Shown one piece after another: positions 35,591 to 45,169 of a stretch of DNA of 64,000 nt. Position 1 is the first letter of the stretch. The number at the start of each line of letters is the position of its first letter. The notes beneath the pieces are model-generated. The model was given only the letters and a program-made list of their open reading frames with translations, did not search any database and was not told the origin of the DNA. The position numbers were made by a program, and so were the translations under genes. Source of the DNA: Paenibacillus agricola (GTDB lineage: Bacteria; Bacillota; Bacilli; Paenibacillales; NBRC-103111); NCBI RefSeq assembly GCF_011440305.1, contig NZ_JAAOIW010000005.1, positions 372,001 to 436,000 of the forward strand, in the 5' to 3' direction.

Positions 35591-36681
35591 GTTGCTTCCT
35601 CCTTGGAATTCTTCGAAAACAACGAAATCGTGGTGCAAACTACCGATATGAACAAAGCCACCACAAAGGAGATTGGTAAATAAAATCGATACATCCATAA
35701 ATAAGCCGTATATTTTTCAATGGGAAGCATCGATAGTGCCATAAAGCAGATTGTAACGAAAAGGATGAACCGTTTGCGTTGTCTTAAATTTGAAAAAGGC
35801 AATAATTCCCCCAGCAAAAATTGTGCGAAGCTGATCCGAATAATCGCGCCGCACAACCATTGGAATTCGGATAAAAAATCGACATGCTCGACGTTGGTGC
35901 CCAATTTCACCAACCGCCATTGTTCATAAGGAGATTCAGACTGTTTCGCCGCCTCTTCCGCACCGAACTCGGTAATCGCGCCAATAATGGGACCAAGCGT
36001 AATGTACACCAAAATTACTGCTAGAATTACGAATTTCCACACCCGAACGCCCGATTTCACATGATGTTGGACCGCCATAATCATCACCAGTTCGATAAAA
36101 CCGCCTCCTGCATAAAGCATGCCATGTATAACGGGCTGCCATCCATGCTCCAGAATCGGCTGTAATAGCGTAAAATCTTTCTGCGGGGTATTGGAGAAGG
36201 ACACAAAATACCCGAGGATAATGACAACGGGAAGCAGAATACCCGCACTGATGGCTATCATCCGTATGCCTGATATAGCGTAAAAGTGACAAACCAGGCA
36301 TAAAACAATAACCAATGCCGATTTAGGTGTACCTGGCAAGTAATTGGTAATTGTCCAACTTGCGCTATGCAGGACAGTAGACCATCCGATCAGGAACAAC
36401 TGCAAGCAGAGCGGAACTATAATCATCCAAGATACTAAGTTATTGGTCTTGCTAGCTAACCAAGGCTGCAGCTTCTGCTGTCCTGATCTCTTCATAAACA
36501 AAACAAGGAGAGCGCACCAGGGAAGGAATAACAGTCCCGCCAATAAAACAGAAATCCAGGCATCCCTACCGGATGAATCGAGGAGCATCGGATTAACGAT
36601 TACATGACTCATGAGTCCGTTCATAAGCATGAAAATCATGCAGACTTGAAAAAAGCTGATTTTACCGATTGATTTATCCAT
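35587..36681 (-). CDS. Spore germination receptor B subunit (GerAB family permease, second operon)
   Basis: 364 residues with about ten helices, opening with ISFFQVCMIFMLMNGLMSHV. It is the probable nutrient-binding channel-like subunit. It is the first gene of a B-A-C operon. No D-type gene is visible. I could not find a convincing sigma-G promoter in the 150 bases upstream. Confidence 0.88.
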   Translation of the reverse strand: MDKSIGKISFFQVCMIFMLMNGLMSHVIVNPMLLDSSGRDAWISVLLAGLLFLPWCALLVLFMKRSGQQKLQPWLASKTNNLVSWMIIVPLCLQLFLIGWSTVLHSASWTITNYLPGTPKSALVIVLCLVCHFYAISGIRMIAISAGILLPVVIILGYFVSFSNTPQKDFTLLQPILEHGWQPVIHGMLYAGGGFIELVMIMAVQHHVKSGVRVWKFVILAVILVYITLGPIIGAITEFGAEEAAKQSESPYEQWRLVKLGTNVEHVDFLSEFQWLCGAIIRISFAQFLLGELLPFSNLRQRKRFILFVTICFMALSMLPIEKYTAYLWMYRFYLPISFVVALFISVVCTTISLFSKNSKEEAT

Positions 36682-36796
36682 TAGCCACGATCACCTGCAT
36701 CAATTGTTATGAAACAGTAATATTATTCCTTACTATCCACTAATTATTCTGAGGTGGGGAATGAACCGCATCTATAACAATTAATGATCAATCTGA

Positions 36797-36827
36797 ATGC
36801 TAGGCTTGGATATCCAGCGCCTAGCAT
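36797..36827. repeat. Hairpin upstream of the second ger operon
   Basis: ATGCTAGGC and GCCTAGCAT form a 9-bp perfect stem whose loop contains the palindrome TGGATATCCA. It has no U-tract. It lies between the terminator at 36829 and the B-subunit gene. Confidence 0.5.
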
Positions 36828-36828
36828 A

Positions 36829-36869
36829 CAAAAAACACCGTTAGCATGATAAATTATCACACTAACGGC
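36829..36869 (-). terminator. Intrinsic terminator of the isomerase operon
   Basis: A 14-bp stem (CCGTTAGCATGATA with TATCACACTAACGG, two mismatches) and a 3-base loop are followed by TTTTTTG on the minus strand, 17 bases past the isomerase stop. Confidence 0.75.
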
Positions 36870-36885
36870 GTATGAACCTGTACTC

Positions 36886-37749
36886 TTAAAACCAATCGGC
36901 ATAACCCATTTTTCTCAGGTTGTCCCCAGACGTTTTCAAGCAATCAAAAGGATCACGTCCGTATACATCATCTTGCTCTACTAAGAAATACTGCGAACCA
37001 CTTTCCAAAGCTGCTTCAATAATGCCTTTAATATCAAGATTACCTTCTCCAACCTCGGCAAATTGTACAACATTAGTGAAAGCCTGCATGAATTTACCCA
37101 TATCAAAGCCTCCCGCTAATGCGCTCATATCGATCTGTCCAATCCGGTAGTCTTTCAAATGCAGTAAAGCGATACGCCCTGCATATTTTTTAATAAATGT
37201 GATCGGGTTTTCACCGCCTCTTTGAATCCAGTGAATATCAAACTCAAAGCCAAGATGAGAGGTATTGTTTTTGATGATATCCATGAGATACTCGCCCTCA
37301 TATTTTTGAAACTCGATATGGTGGTTATGATAGTATAATTCAATTCCATGCTCTGCTAGCTTCTCTGCTAGTGCATCTGCTTTTTTTACAAATTCCATGA
37401 TTTTATCCTTATTGCCTATGATTGTTAAAGGAAGCATGCCGATACGCAGGAAATTGCAATCTAAGGTTTTGCAGTCATTAACAATTTTATCGAAATCAGC
37501 AGACAATGTTTCGCCGGGCATACCTGGCATCATGGGCTCCACCGCTGCAGAAAGTGAAGCGATTTTAATATCGAAATCAGCAGAGGCTCTCTTGAGCTCT
37601 GACACATTGTCAGCCGTCATTGGAATTTGGGATACCTCTACACAGTGGTAGCCCAGCTCGTTGATCTTTCTCATCGTTTCATAAACGCCAATTTGTTCCA
37701 CTTTTCCTTTAAGCATCATCATTTGAACGCCAATTTTGCCCTTTTTCAT
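36886..37749 (-). CDS. Sugar phosphate isomerase/epimerase, AP-endonuclease-2-like TIM barrel
   Basis: 287 residues from the ATG at 37749 (GGAGG eight bases upstream). The xylose-isomerase-like barrel has the usual metal-binding segments (YYHNHHIEFQKY, GFEFDIHWI, LLHLKDYR and VGEGNLD). Related enzymes isomerise or epimerise keto sugars, for example in inositol or 3-keto-sugar catabolism. It starts one base after the Gfo/Idh stop, so the two are translationally coupled. The pairing with a Gfo/Idh oxidoreductase suggests oxidation followed by isomerisation of one sugar. Confidence 0.85.
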   Translation of the reverse strand: MKKGKIGVQMMMLKGKVEQIGVYETMRKINELGYHCVEVSQIPMTADNVSELKRASADFDIKIASLSAAVEPMMPGMPGETLSADFDKIVNDCKTLDCNFLRIGMLPLTIIGNKDKIMEFVKKADALAEKLAEHGIELYYHNHHIEFQKYEGEYLMDIIKNNTSHLGFEFDIHWIQRGGENPITFIKKYAGRIALLHLKDYRIGQIDMSALAGGFDMGKFMQAFTNVVQFAEVGEGNLDIKGIIEAALESGSQYFLVEQDDVYGRDPFDCLKTSGDNLRKMGYADWF

Positions 37750-37750
37750 T

Positions 37751-38905
37751 TTAGATTCCTCCATTTTTTTCTTCTTCAATCTTTTTATTTAATTCGACTA
37801 AGTAAAGCTCTTCATCAAATGGAATCTCTACTTGTTTACCCAAAAAGCTCGATAGATGGATGGCGTTCGCCAGCCTGACTCCATGTATACCCTCGCTGCC
37901 AGCAGCAATTAAAGGTGTGCCATCTACAATATTGGCCGCGAAGTTTTCCAAGACTGCGATATGCTGAGCACCCCATACACTTTCAAATTCAAGCACTTCT
38001 TCCGTGTAGATTTCAGATGCGCTTTGGCCCATGAAAATTTTCATAACATCCTGCATGCTCATTGAAGCACTCATTTCAGGCTCGGGAGTAAGCAGTCGTT
38101 TGATCGTAATCTTCTTGCTGTCATCTACGACGATTTTACCCTTATCGCCTAAAATCTCAAAACGATCCGTACCCAGCACATCATGGGTGCAAGTAATAAA
38201 TACACCTGTCGCCCCATTCTCGTAGTCAAACATGGCGGTTACTTCATCCTCAACGTTAATCTTTCTTTGGTAGCCGAATTTCATGTTGGCATACACCTTT
38301 TTCGGCATCCCGCAAATCCACTGAAGCAAATCTAATTGATGTGGTGCTTGGTTGACAAGCACACCTCCGCCTTCGCCGCTCCAGGTTGCCCTCCACTCAC
38401 TTTGATCGTAGTAGCCCTGCGGTCTCCACCATGTTGTAATCAACCAGTTTGTCCGTCGAATCTCGCCAATTTCATCCTGATCGATCAACTCTTTGAGTTT
38501 TTGATAAAGTGGGTTCGTTCTCTGATTGAAAAAAATGGCAAAGGTCAACTCAGGCTTTGTTGCTGCAAAATCGTTTAACTCTTGTACCTGTTTCGTATAA
38601 ACACCAGCCGGTTTTTCCACCAGAGCGTGTATGCCTCTCTTTAACGCTTCGATTCCCATCTCCGGGTGCAAGTAATGGGGTACACAAGTCACAATAGCGT
38701 CAACATCACCACCCTCAAGCATATCGATGTAGTTATCATAGAACGGGATATCCGGATACTTTTCTGCACACAACTCTTTTTTGGCTGGGTCTATGTCACA
38801 GATCGCCCCGATAACCATATTGTTAACTTTTCCATCTGCTAAAAACCCAGCATACAACCCGCCTTCAGCACCCAGGCCGATGATTCCCAATTTCACATTT
38901 TTCAT
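37751..38905 (-). CDS. Gfo/Idh/MocA family oxidoreductase
   Basis: 384 residues. The NAD(P)-binding motif GIIGLGAEG is near residues 8-16 and the EKP motif (HALVEKPAG) near 92-100. The C-terminal beta-sheet substrate domain follows (RTNWLITTWWRPQGYYDQSE). Such enzymes oxidise or reduce sugar and inositol hydroxyls. GGGAG precedes the ATG. It lies between a GPH symporter and an isomerase gene in one operon. Confidence 0.88.
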   Translation of the reverse strand: MKNVKLGIIGLGAEGGLYAGFLADGKVNNMVIGAICDIDPAKKELCAEKYPDIPFYDNYIDMLEGGDVDAIVTCVPHYLHPEMGIEALKRGIHALVEKPAGVYTKQVQELNDFAATKPELTFAIFFNQRTNPLYQKLKELIDQDEIGEIRRTNWLITTWWRPQGYYDQSEWRATWSGEGGGVLVNQAPHQLDLLQWICGMPKKVYANMKFGYQRKINVEDEVTAMFDYENGATGVFITCTHDVLGTDRFEILGDKGKIVVDDSKKITIKRLLTPEPEMSASMSMQDVMKIFMGQSASEIYTEEVLEFESVWGAQHIAVLENFAANIVDGTPLIAAGSEGIHGVRLANAIHLSSFLGKQVEIPFDEELYLVELNKKIEEEKNGGI

Positions 38906-38932
38906 TATTAAACTCCCTCACTCTCTATATGT

Positions 38933-40345
38933 TCAAGATTTTTGTTCCCTTTTATTAGCTAAATCCGTAGTAAGCTGCATAGAACGCTGCTTAGTTAATG
39001 GATAAAGGAATACTAATATCATAAAGATGGCTAAAAAAATGATTCCAGGTACTAGGGTAGCTATGGTATGAATCCCGTCTAACGCACCTTGCGTTTGTAC
39101 CTTGAGAGTTGAATTATATCCAACTGCCGTCAAAGCAAAGCCACCTATACCACCGGCAAGAGCTTGACCTACTTTACGTGAAAATGAATATATAGAGTAA
39201 ACGGTTCCATCTTCCCGTAATCCTGTTAAATATTCATGATAATCAATCACGTCTGTGACGAAAGCCCAGACTACTAAATTGAAAAATGCATAGCCAAACA
39301 TACCAACAGCTGAAATGGCTATAAAGGGGATAGCAGCTAAATCGGGTAGGAAGTATAAAAGCGTATATACGATACCTGCAACTAACATACCTACTGATGC
39401 TATTTCTTTTTTTCCATATTTAGCTACCAAAGGTTTGGCTAGTGGAATGGCAATAAATACGGTCCCGGTTTGGATAAATCCAACTATGCTTAGTGCTGCT
39501 GCATTACCGAAATAATCTTTAAACAAATATACGTTTACTGCACCCAACAGCATTTGGCAAATCATAAAAATGAGAGATGCGGCTAAAATAGTAATGAGAG
39601 GTTTGTTTCTCAAAAGTCCTTTTAAGGTTTTACCAAGATTGGATTTTTGCTCTTTACCTTCAGGAATAACAATACGTTCCGTAGATAATCGATAACATGC
39701 CATATAACAAGATATCGAAAGAATACCGAAAAGAATGGCTCCTAATGTAAACCGACTTGCATCTGCCTTATTATTTACAAACAAAATTAAAGGTCCAGCT
39801 ACATTAATGATCACAGCGGCTAACGAACCACCCATTGCTCTGTAGGTAGATAAAGCTGTACGTTCAACGGAATCGCCCGTAATGACAGAAGCCATGGAAC
39901 CATAAGATATATTGACTGTACTATATAAAGTTCCCCATACGATGTAGGTTATAAAAGCATAGGCCAGATAAAACCCATCTGACATTCCTGGAATTTTCAC
40001 AAACATTAAAATACCAGAGATGACGAGTGGAACTGACATTCTGAAAATCCATGGTTTAAATTTACCTTGTTTACCCGTCTTCCTCGTATCAAGGAATCGA
40101 CCCCACGTTACATCTGCAACAGCATCCCATAATCTTGCAACTAAAAAGAGAATCCCTACAGTAACTGCACTGATACCAAAAATATCTGTATAATAAACCA
40201 TTAAAAAGGAGCTTACTAAAACAAAAAAGAAATCATTCCCGAAATCACCAAACAAGTAGCCAAGTTTATCTCTGAATCCAAATTTTCTAACTTCCATATT
40301 TGCACTTACTGAATCTATAGCGTTTTGACTGACATGTTGTTTCAT
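38933..40345 (-). CDS. GPH-family glycoside/pentoside/hexuronide:cation symporter
   Basis: 470 residues with twelve helices. The family opening RDKLGYLFGDFGNDFFF is near 25-41, and the conserved ARLWDAVADVTWGRFLDTR segment is near 90-108. It imports a sugar glycoside or uronide with Na+ or H+. GGAGGGGG precedes the ATG. It is first in the operon with Gfo/Idh and isomerase genes and divergent from an AraC regulator. Confidence 0.9.
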   Translation of the reverse strand: MKQHVSQNAIDSVSANMEVRKFGFRDKLGYLFGDFGNDFFFVLVSSFLMVYYTDIFGISAVTVGILFLVARLWDAVADVTWGRFLDTRKTGKQGKFKPWIFRMSVPLVISGILMFVKIPGMSDGFYLAYAFITYIVWGTLYSTVNISYGSMASVITGDSVERTALSTYRAMGGSLAAVIINVAGPLILFVNNKADASRFTLGAILFGILSISCYMACYRLSTERIVIPEGKEQKSNLGKTLKGLLRNKPLITILAASLIFMICQMLLGAVNVYLFKDYFGNAAALSIVGFIQTGTVFIAIPLAKPLVAKYGKKEIASVGMLVAGIVYTLLYFLPDLAAIPFIAISAVGMFGYAFFNLVVWAFVTDVIDYHEYLTGLREDGTVYSIYSFSRKVGQALAGGIGGFALTAVGYNSTLKVQTQGALDGIHTIATLVPGIIFLAIFMILVFLYPLTKQRSMQLTTDLANKREQKS

Positions 40346-40497
40346 TGTCCCCCTCCATTTACTAAAAAGTAATTCAGCATAGCTGTCTTCTTTCGTTTTG
40401 AAATTGCTTATTAATTGAGTATAATCATATTCAGAACATATGAGAAGGATTTAAATTGCTCTTTCAGGACTATAATCACATATAAAGGATTGGATAA

Positions 40498-41718
40498 GTG
40501 ATGATCAAGCATTTTCAAATGACGTCTACAAGTATAACTATTTTCCATATATTTGATATCAATACCGTCCTATTGGCTCAAGATGGCTCTGTAGAAATAG
40601 CGCATATCCACGACACCATACCAAATTTCTTACTTCAGATGCAGCAAGAAGACTTTTTAAGGATTAGCTGGCAAACCAAGGAGGATCCCACACAATGCTG
40701 CACCTACACGAATGTATTTGGACTGACCTATTTATCAAAATTAGTCGAGTTTGAAGAGGAGCCCTATGTTTGGGTTATTGGCCCTTTTCTCATGCAGATC
40801 CCCGATATGGATAAAATCGATGCGCTATTCCGTACGGAACAAAATAAACAAATGGCTATGGGCGAGTTTATACGTAGCTTAAAGCTGCTCAGCAATTCTA
40901 GAATTCAAAGTGCCGTTAATATCTTGGATCATGCAGGCTCCATTCGGCAGACTCCTTATCGAAAACTAAACTCACAGCAGCATATATGGGATCGATTAGA
41001 TGCCAACGACATTCAATATATTTTGGCGCAGCCGGACGAAAATGATACTAAAGTGATTGAATTGAGATATGAACTAGAGAAAGAATTGATGAGCGCGGTC
41101 GAAAACGGGGATAAAAAAAAGTTGAAGCATCTCCTGGTTGAGTCAAAAAATTTATTTGATTTTTCTGAGCGTTTTCCCAATCAGCCGGTTAGGGCGATGA
41201 AAAATATGTTAATAGTGTTAAATACCTTATTACGCATGGCTGCAGCGAGAGGAAAGGTTCAGCCGTTTTTCCTTCATCACACCTCCGAAAAATTTTCCAA
41301 GCAAATTGAACGTTGCGATAGTATTAATTCGCTTAATACCCTCTTGGATGTGATGTATGATGAGTATTGTGGTTTAGTTAACCATCGTGCCATTTCCGGA
41401 TATTCTCAATTGGTGCAAAAGGCAGCGCAACATATCCATGTTTACTTCAGCAAACCATTGAATCTAAAGAAGCTGGCCGGTCAATGTCTTGTGCATCCTG
41501 CGCATTTGTCGAGACAATTCAAGAAAGAAACAGGGATGACACTCACTGATTTTCAGAATAGGACACGAATAAACCAAGCCAAGCTGCTATTAAAAAAAGA
41601 TAACGCCTCTATCGATTGGATTGCCGGTCAAGTCGGATTTGAGGATGCAGGCTACTTCACACGCATATTTAATAAGCAAGAAGGCATGAATCCATCCAAG
41701 TATAGAAAAGAAATTTGA
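40498..41718 (+). CDS. AraC family transcriptional regulator
   Basis: 406 residues. A roughly 280-residue N-terminal region has no clear known domain (possibly PocR- or PAS-like sensing), and the C-terminal AraC domain is at about 305-403 (LKKLAGQCLVHPAHLSRQF, IDWIAGQVGFEDAGYFTRIF). The start is GTG at 40498, eight bases after AAGGA; the next codon ATG is an alternative. It is divergent from the symporter operon, which it probably activates. Confidence 0.83.
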   Translation: MMIKHFQMTSTSITIFHIFDINTVLLAQDGSVEIAHIHDTIPNFLLQMQQEDFLRISWQTKEDPTQCCTYTNVFGLTYLSKLVEFEEEPYVWVIGPFLMQIPDMDKIDALFRTEQNKQMAMGEFIRSLKLLSNSRIQSAVNILDHAGSIRQTPYRKLNSQQHIWDRLDANDIQYILAQPDENDTKVIELRYELEKELMSAVENGDKKKLKHLLVESKNLFDFSERFPNQPVRAMKNMLIVLNTLLRMAAARGKVQPFFLHHTSEKFSKQIERCDSINSLNTLLDVMYDEYCGLVNHRAISGYSQLVQKAAQHIHVYFSKPLNLKKLAGQCLVHPAHLSRQFKKETGMTLTDFQNRTRINQAKLLLKKDNASIDWIAGQVGFEDAGYFTRIFNKQEGMNPSKYRKEI

Positions 41719-41865
41719 GTAGAATTTCAAGACTTGAATTCAAATGACGCTGGACAGGCTCAACATCAACCCTGTTCCAAGTATGGCTGGCCGAATGTTA
41801 CCAAAGGAAGCCGCGGCATTAGGGGAAAACCAAAGCCCGCGATTCACCGACGTGCTCGTCATGTC

Positions 41866-42069
41866 GAAGCTTTTGACGGCGACTTTCATGTTGTCATAGA
41901 CAAGGGATTGGAGCACGCCACCTACATGCTCGTAGAACCGGGCGTGTGCTTCCTGGAAGTATTCTGTCTTTTGTTTGGTGAATAAGAAGGCGCATCGATA
42001 GTTGCCATAGGCGGTTGTGAAGCTGCCATTGGGAACGTGCGAAGGGTGCCGCCAGCCGAAATCGAAGTT
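41866..42069 (-). mobile_element. IS21-family IstA transposase fragment
   Basis: An uninterrupted minus-strand frame contains NFDFGW, NYRCAFLFTKQKTEYFQEAH and LVYDNMKVAVKSF. These match the DDE catalytic core of IS21 IstA, including both early Asp positions. The frame leaves the family after KSF, and no IstB gene or start is present. It is a truncated remnant. Confidence 0.65.
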
Positions 42070-42082
42070 ATGTATATGATAA

Positions 42083-42122
42083 AGAGAGGACAGACGAATG
42101 CAATCATTCGTCTGTCCTCTCT
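42083..42122. repeat. Perfect 18-bp hairpin
   Basis: The arms AGAGAGGACAGACGAATG and its complement flank the loop CAAT. On the minus strand it ends in TTTATC, a weak terminator at best. It directly adjoins the IS21 remnant. Confidence 0.6.
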
Positions 42123-42139
42123 GCAGTTGAATTAATCAA

Positions 42140-42231
42140 TAACATGTTTGGTTTGACAGCATAGTATGGCGGCTATCTTTGATCTGTTTGATTAGTTGCG
42201 CCAAAACCGAATAGTCAAACCATACATGTTA
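42140..42231. repeat. 92-bp segment with 18-bp inverted ends
   Basis: AACATGTTTGGTTTGACA (42141-42158) and the complement of 42213-42230 match at 16 of 18 positions, with flanking T and A extending the symmetry. There is no ORF inside. It may be a miniature element or a solo IS relic. The rest of 42232-42423 shows nothing. Confidence 0.4.
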
Positions 42232-42423
42232 AACAAATCCGTTTCACTATTTATTGCCGGATCGCGGTAGCCAGTACGCCTCCTTGGATTACCAGAAGCA
42301 ACTTCTTCGCCTTTGTTAATTTATGTGTATATCACAAAACCAACTAGCGTTTTCAGCGGCCTTCTGAACTCAGGGAGCTTTCTCGACAATAAATGACTCA
42401 TAGATTCAACGAAATTATTTTGT

Positions 42424-43386
42424 TCAAGGTCTAAGAACGATTCGGCCTATGACTTCTTTTGCATCCATGCGTCGATGCGCTTCTGCTACATCCGTAAGTG
42501 GGAGGATAGTGAGGGGCAAATCAAGCTTTCCTTCGGCAAGGATTCCAAGGACCGCTTGCGCTGCAGGGCGGCCAAAGGACGGATTCGCTTGTAAGTACGG
42601 TCCAATCGAAAATCCGAGAACCCCTAAGTTCTTGTTCCACAACATATTATTACTTATAGTAGCCACCTGCTCACTCGCGTTACCAACAAGGAGCGCACGA
42701 CCAAACGGCGCCATTACCTCAAAACTGGAGGTAAGAATTTCTCCACCTACAGGATCGACGACCACGTTAAACCGTTCATCGCCGACCGCAGTCGGGAATT
42801 TATCGGCCACGAAAACATCGTCATACGCCAATTCACGCGCGGCTTCCAGTTTCGTCGAAGTTCTAACGGTTCCGACGATGCGGGAGGCTCCAAGTAAACG
42901 CGCAACCGCAGGAAACGCAGAAGCTAAGCCTCCAATCGCGCCATGGATCAATACGCTTTCGCCCTCTCGAATATAAGCTATGTGGGTCAATGCCAAGTAA
43001 GCTGTGACAGCGTTAGGAAGTGCAGCTACAGCTTGCGCTGGATCAACGTTCAACCCGTCCAGGGAAACAGTCAGCGCGGCATCGGCTAATGTGACTGTAG
43101 CGTATCCACCCAAACTCATAAGCGATAGGGTAACGACCGGTTCGCCAACCCGAAAATCAGTTACGCCTTCACCTAATTCTTGTACAGTACCCGCAACCTC
43201 CAAACCGGTAACAAATGGCGGCTGGAGCATAGGAATCATTCCACGCCGGAAGAATGCATCGACTAACCCGACGGAGGAATGGGAAACTTTGATGCTGATC
43301 TGCCCCGGACCCGGGTGCGGGTCGGGGAATTCCACCTCAGTAAAAACCTCAGGACCGCCATATTTTGTGATGACCATAGCCTTCAT
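42424..43386 (-). CDS. Zinc-independent medium-chain dehydrogenase (quinone oxidoreductase type)
   Basis: 320 residues from the ATG at 43386, eight bases after AAGGAG. The GroES-like domain is residues 1-110 and the Rossmann domain about 120-260 (ESVLIHGAIGGLASAFPAVA, a variant of the usual GxGxxG). The catalytic zinc cysteine is absent, as in NADPH:quinone reductases. It is divergent from an AraC-type gene, its likely regulator. Confidence 0.85.
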   Translation of the reverse strand: MKAMVITKYGGPEVFTEVEFPDPHPGPGQISIKVSHSSVGLVDAFFRRGMIPMLQPPFVTGLEVAGTVQELGEGVTDFRVGEPVVTLSLMSLGGYATVTLADAALTVSLDGLNVDPAQAVAALPNAVTAYLALTHIAYIREGESVLIHGAIGGLASAFPAVARLLGASRIVGTVRTSTKLEAARELAYDDVFVADKFPTAVGDERFNVVVDPVGGEILTSSFEVMAPFGRALLVGNASEQVATISNNMLWNKNLGVLGFSIGPYLQANPSFGRPAAQAVLGILAEGKLDLPLTILPLTDVAEAHRRMDAKEVIGRIVLRP

Positions 43387-43681
43387 TGTAATTTCTCCTT
43401 TTTTATTACTTATTTTTTTCATTATCACCTTACTTAATTAGTATCCCTTTTTTTTAAATATGAGGATAGATTGATTGTGCATAAATATTGCCTAAAACTA
43501 CGAAATAGAGCCATAAAGTAATAGTCTAGTTTTCATCTGTGAATGTGGCTAACAAATGCATTGGACAAAGATGTGCCATTAATAGTAAGATTTCAAGAGA
43601 AATCGAATACTGATTCATATATTTATTAACCAGCTAGTTATATCGCTTGAATATGAAGGCATAATAAGAGGGGGAAATGAG

Positions 43682-44608
43682 ATGATCGACAATAAGCTCA
43701 ACGACCTTATACTTGTCCTTGATAGGCTTTTAGCCTTAAGTTCACAAATTTCGCTGATAAATGGAACCTTTCAGACCGGAATTCCTTTTCTTACTGTGTT
43801 GAGAGAAGATGAGCCTACTCCCGTCTCGCAAGGAGTTCTCAGTCCTTCGTTTTGCGTAGTCATCCAAGGCAATAAAAAGCTGCAGATTGGTAAGAATACG
43901 ATTGAATACAGAGCAGGAAACTATCTTGCATCAAGCATTGATATGCCGATCAAAGGACAGGTTTTAAACGCTACACAAGAAACACCTTATGTAGCCATAC
44001 GGATTATGTTAACTACCGTGGAGATTGCCTCAGTTGCCTTAGAGGCAAATATCAAAATTGTTCCGGATAATCGCTTAAAACTCGGTGCATTCGTCGGGAA
44101 AGTAGATAGTGAGGTTCTGGAGGTATTAGAAAGGTTGCTTAAGCTTGCCTCAAACCCTCAAGCAGCTAACTTTCTTGCCCCAGCCGTGAAACGCGAGATC
44201 ATCTATCGGCTTTTGACCGGCGAGGATGGTGAACTGTTTTACAAGAATATGCTCCTGCACGATGAAGCCGCTGGAATCAGCAAGGCTATCAACTGGATTA
44301 AAGCAAATTTTGACCACTCGCTTACGATAGATCAGGTTGCTCGCATAGGAAACATGAGTATTTCCAGCCTACACCACAAATTCAAGGCGGTAACTACAAT
44401 GGGTCCCATGCAATATCAAAAGCAGCTTCGACTTCAAGAAGCAAGGAGACTTCTCTTGAGTGGTAAGCTTGATGTGACTAGAACGGCATTGTTGGTGGGC
44501 TATGAAAGCTCAACGCAATTTAATCGTGAATACAAACGCTTATTCGGGCTTCCGCCTTTAAAGGATATTCAAGCTATTCACAATAAAGAGAACTATTCCC
44601 GTATGTAA
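43682..44608 (+). CDS. AraC family regulator with AraC_N domain
   Basis: 308 residues. An N-terminal cupin-like AraC_N domain covers about 25-180 (SPSFCVVIQGNKKLQIGKNT), and the two helix-turn-helix motifs occupy 200-295 (IDQVARIGNMSISSLHHKF, VTRTALLVGYESSTQFNREY). GGGGG lies before the ATG. Proteins of this kind often control adjacent redox enzymes; here the quinone-oxidoreductase-like gene is divergent, sharing a 295-base promoter region. Confidence 0.85.
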   Translation: MIDNKLNDLILVLDRLLALSSQISLINGTFQTGIPFLTVLREDEPTPVSQGVLSPSFCVVIQGNKKLQIGKNTIEYRAGNYLASSIDMPIKGQVLNATQETPYVAIRIMLTTVEIASVALEANIKIVPDNRLKLGAFVGKVDSEVLEVLERLLKLASNPQAANFLAPAVKREIIYRLLTGEDGELFYKNMLLHDEAAGISKAINWIKANFDHSLTIDQVARIGNMSISSLHHKFKAVTTMGPMQYQKQLRLQEARRLLLSGKLDVTRTALLVGYESSTQFNREYKRLFGLPPLKDIQAIHNKENYSRM

Positions 44609-44634
44609 AGGTAAAAAACAAATGGGAAGGGAGA

Positions 44635-44982
44635 TCATAACTCCGGCAAGTTGCGGGACCGAGCGTCGTGCAGGCGGAAGCAGAAGTATTGTACAAAATG
44701 CGTGTGCCGCAGCACATCAATCCGTCCAAATTCATCCATTACTTCCTTCACCATAAGCTCAACCCGTTCTTCATCGGAAACGTCAACCTGCAGGGCAAGT
44801 ACTTTTACACCATATGTCCTTAGCTCATCCGCAGCTTGGTTGGACGCCTCCAAATTTCTGCTTGCAAGCACAATGGAAGAACCCGCTTGTGCTAGAGCTT
44901 GTGCCATTGCTTTTCCCAAACCTGTAGCTCCACCTGTCACTATCGATACTTGACCATCCAAACGAAATTTATCTATGATCAT
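44635..44982 (-). pseudogene. Truncated SDR oxidoreductase
   Basis: From the ATG at 44982 (AAGGGAG eight bases upstream) the N-terminal 90 residues are a normal SDR of the gluconate-dehydrogenase type, with TGGATGLGKAM and DVSDEERVELMVKEVMDEFG. The frame then departs at GRIDVL, where NNAG should follow, and ends in 24 unrelated residues. The catalytic Ser-Tyr-Lys part is missing, so the product cannot be active. Confidence 0.7.
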
Positions 44983-45049
44983 ATTCATTACTCCCTTATG
45001 TCCTCCTCTAGTTATATATGTAGTCAACTTTAATAATTGTTGACTGTGC

Positions 45050-45166
45050 AATAATCATAGCACCTTTGACGTGTAATGCCTGCGGCATCCGTTGCTGATC
45101 GGTTCGGTCTGTACCCATAGGAGTCTTCGATGAAAATAGGTTCCACCAAGGGTTCGAAATTTAGGC
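45050..45166 (-). mobile_element. Group II intron reverse transcriptase fragment
   Basis: The minus-strand frame EPLVEPIFIEDSYGYRPNRS followed by ATDAAGITRQR matches the region around the SYGYRP motif of LtrA-type reverse transcriptases. About 35 residues remain and no intron RNA structure is seen. It is a relic. Confidence 0.55.
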
Positions 45167-45169
45167 AGA

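Noticed and set aside
42449-43441. Plus-strand frames of 145-175 codons
   Set aside because: Antisense shadows of the quinone-oxidoreductase gene.
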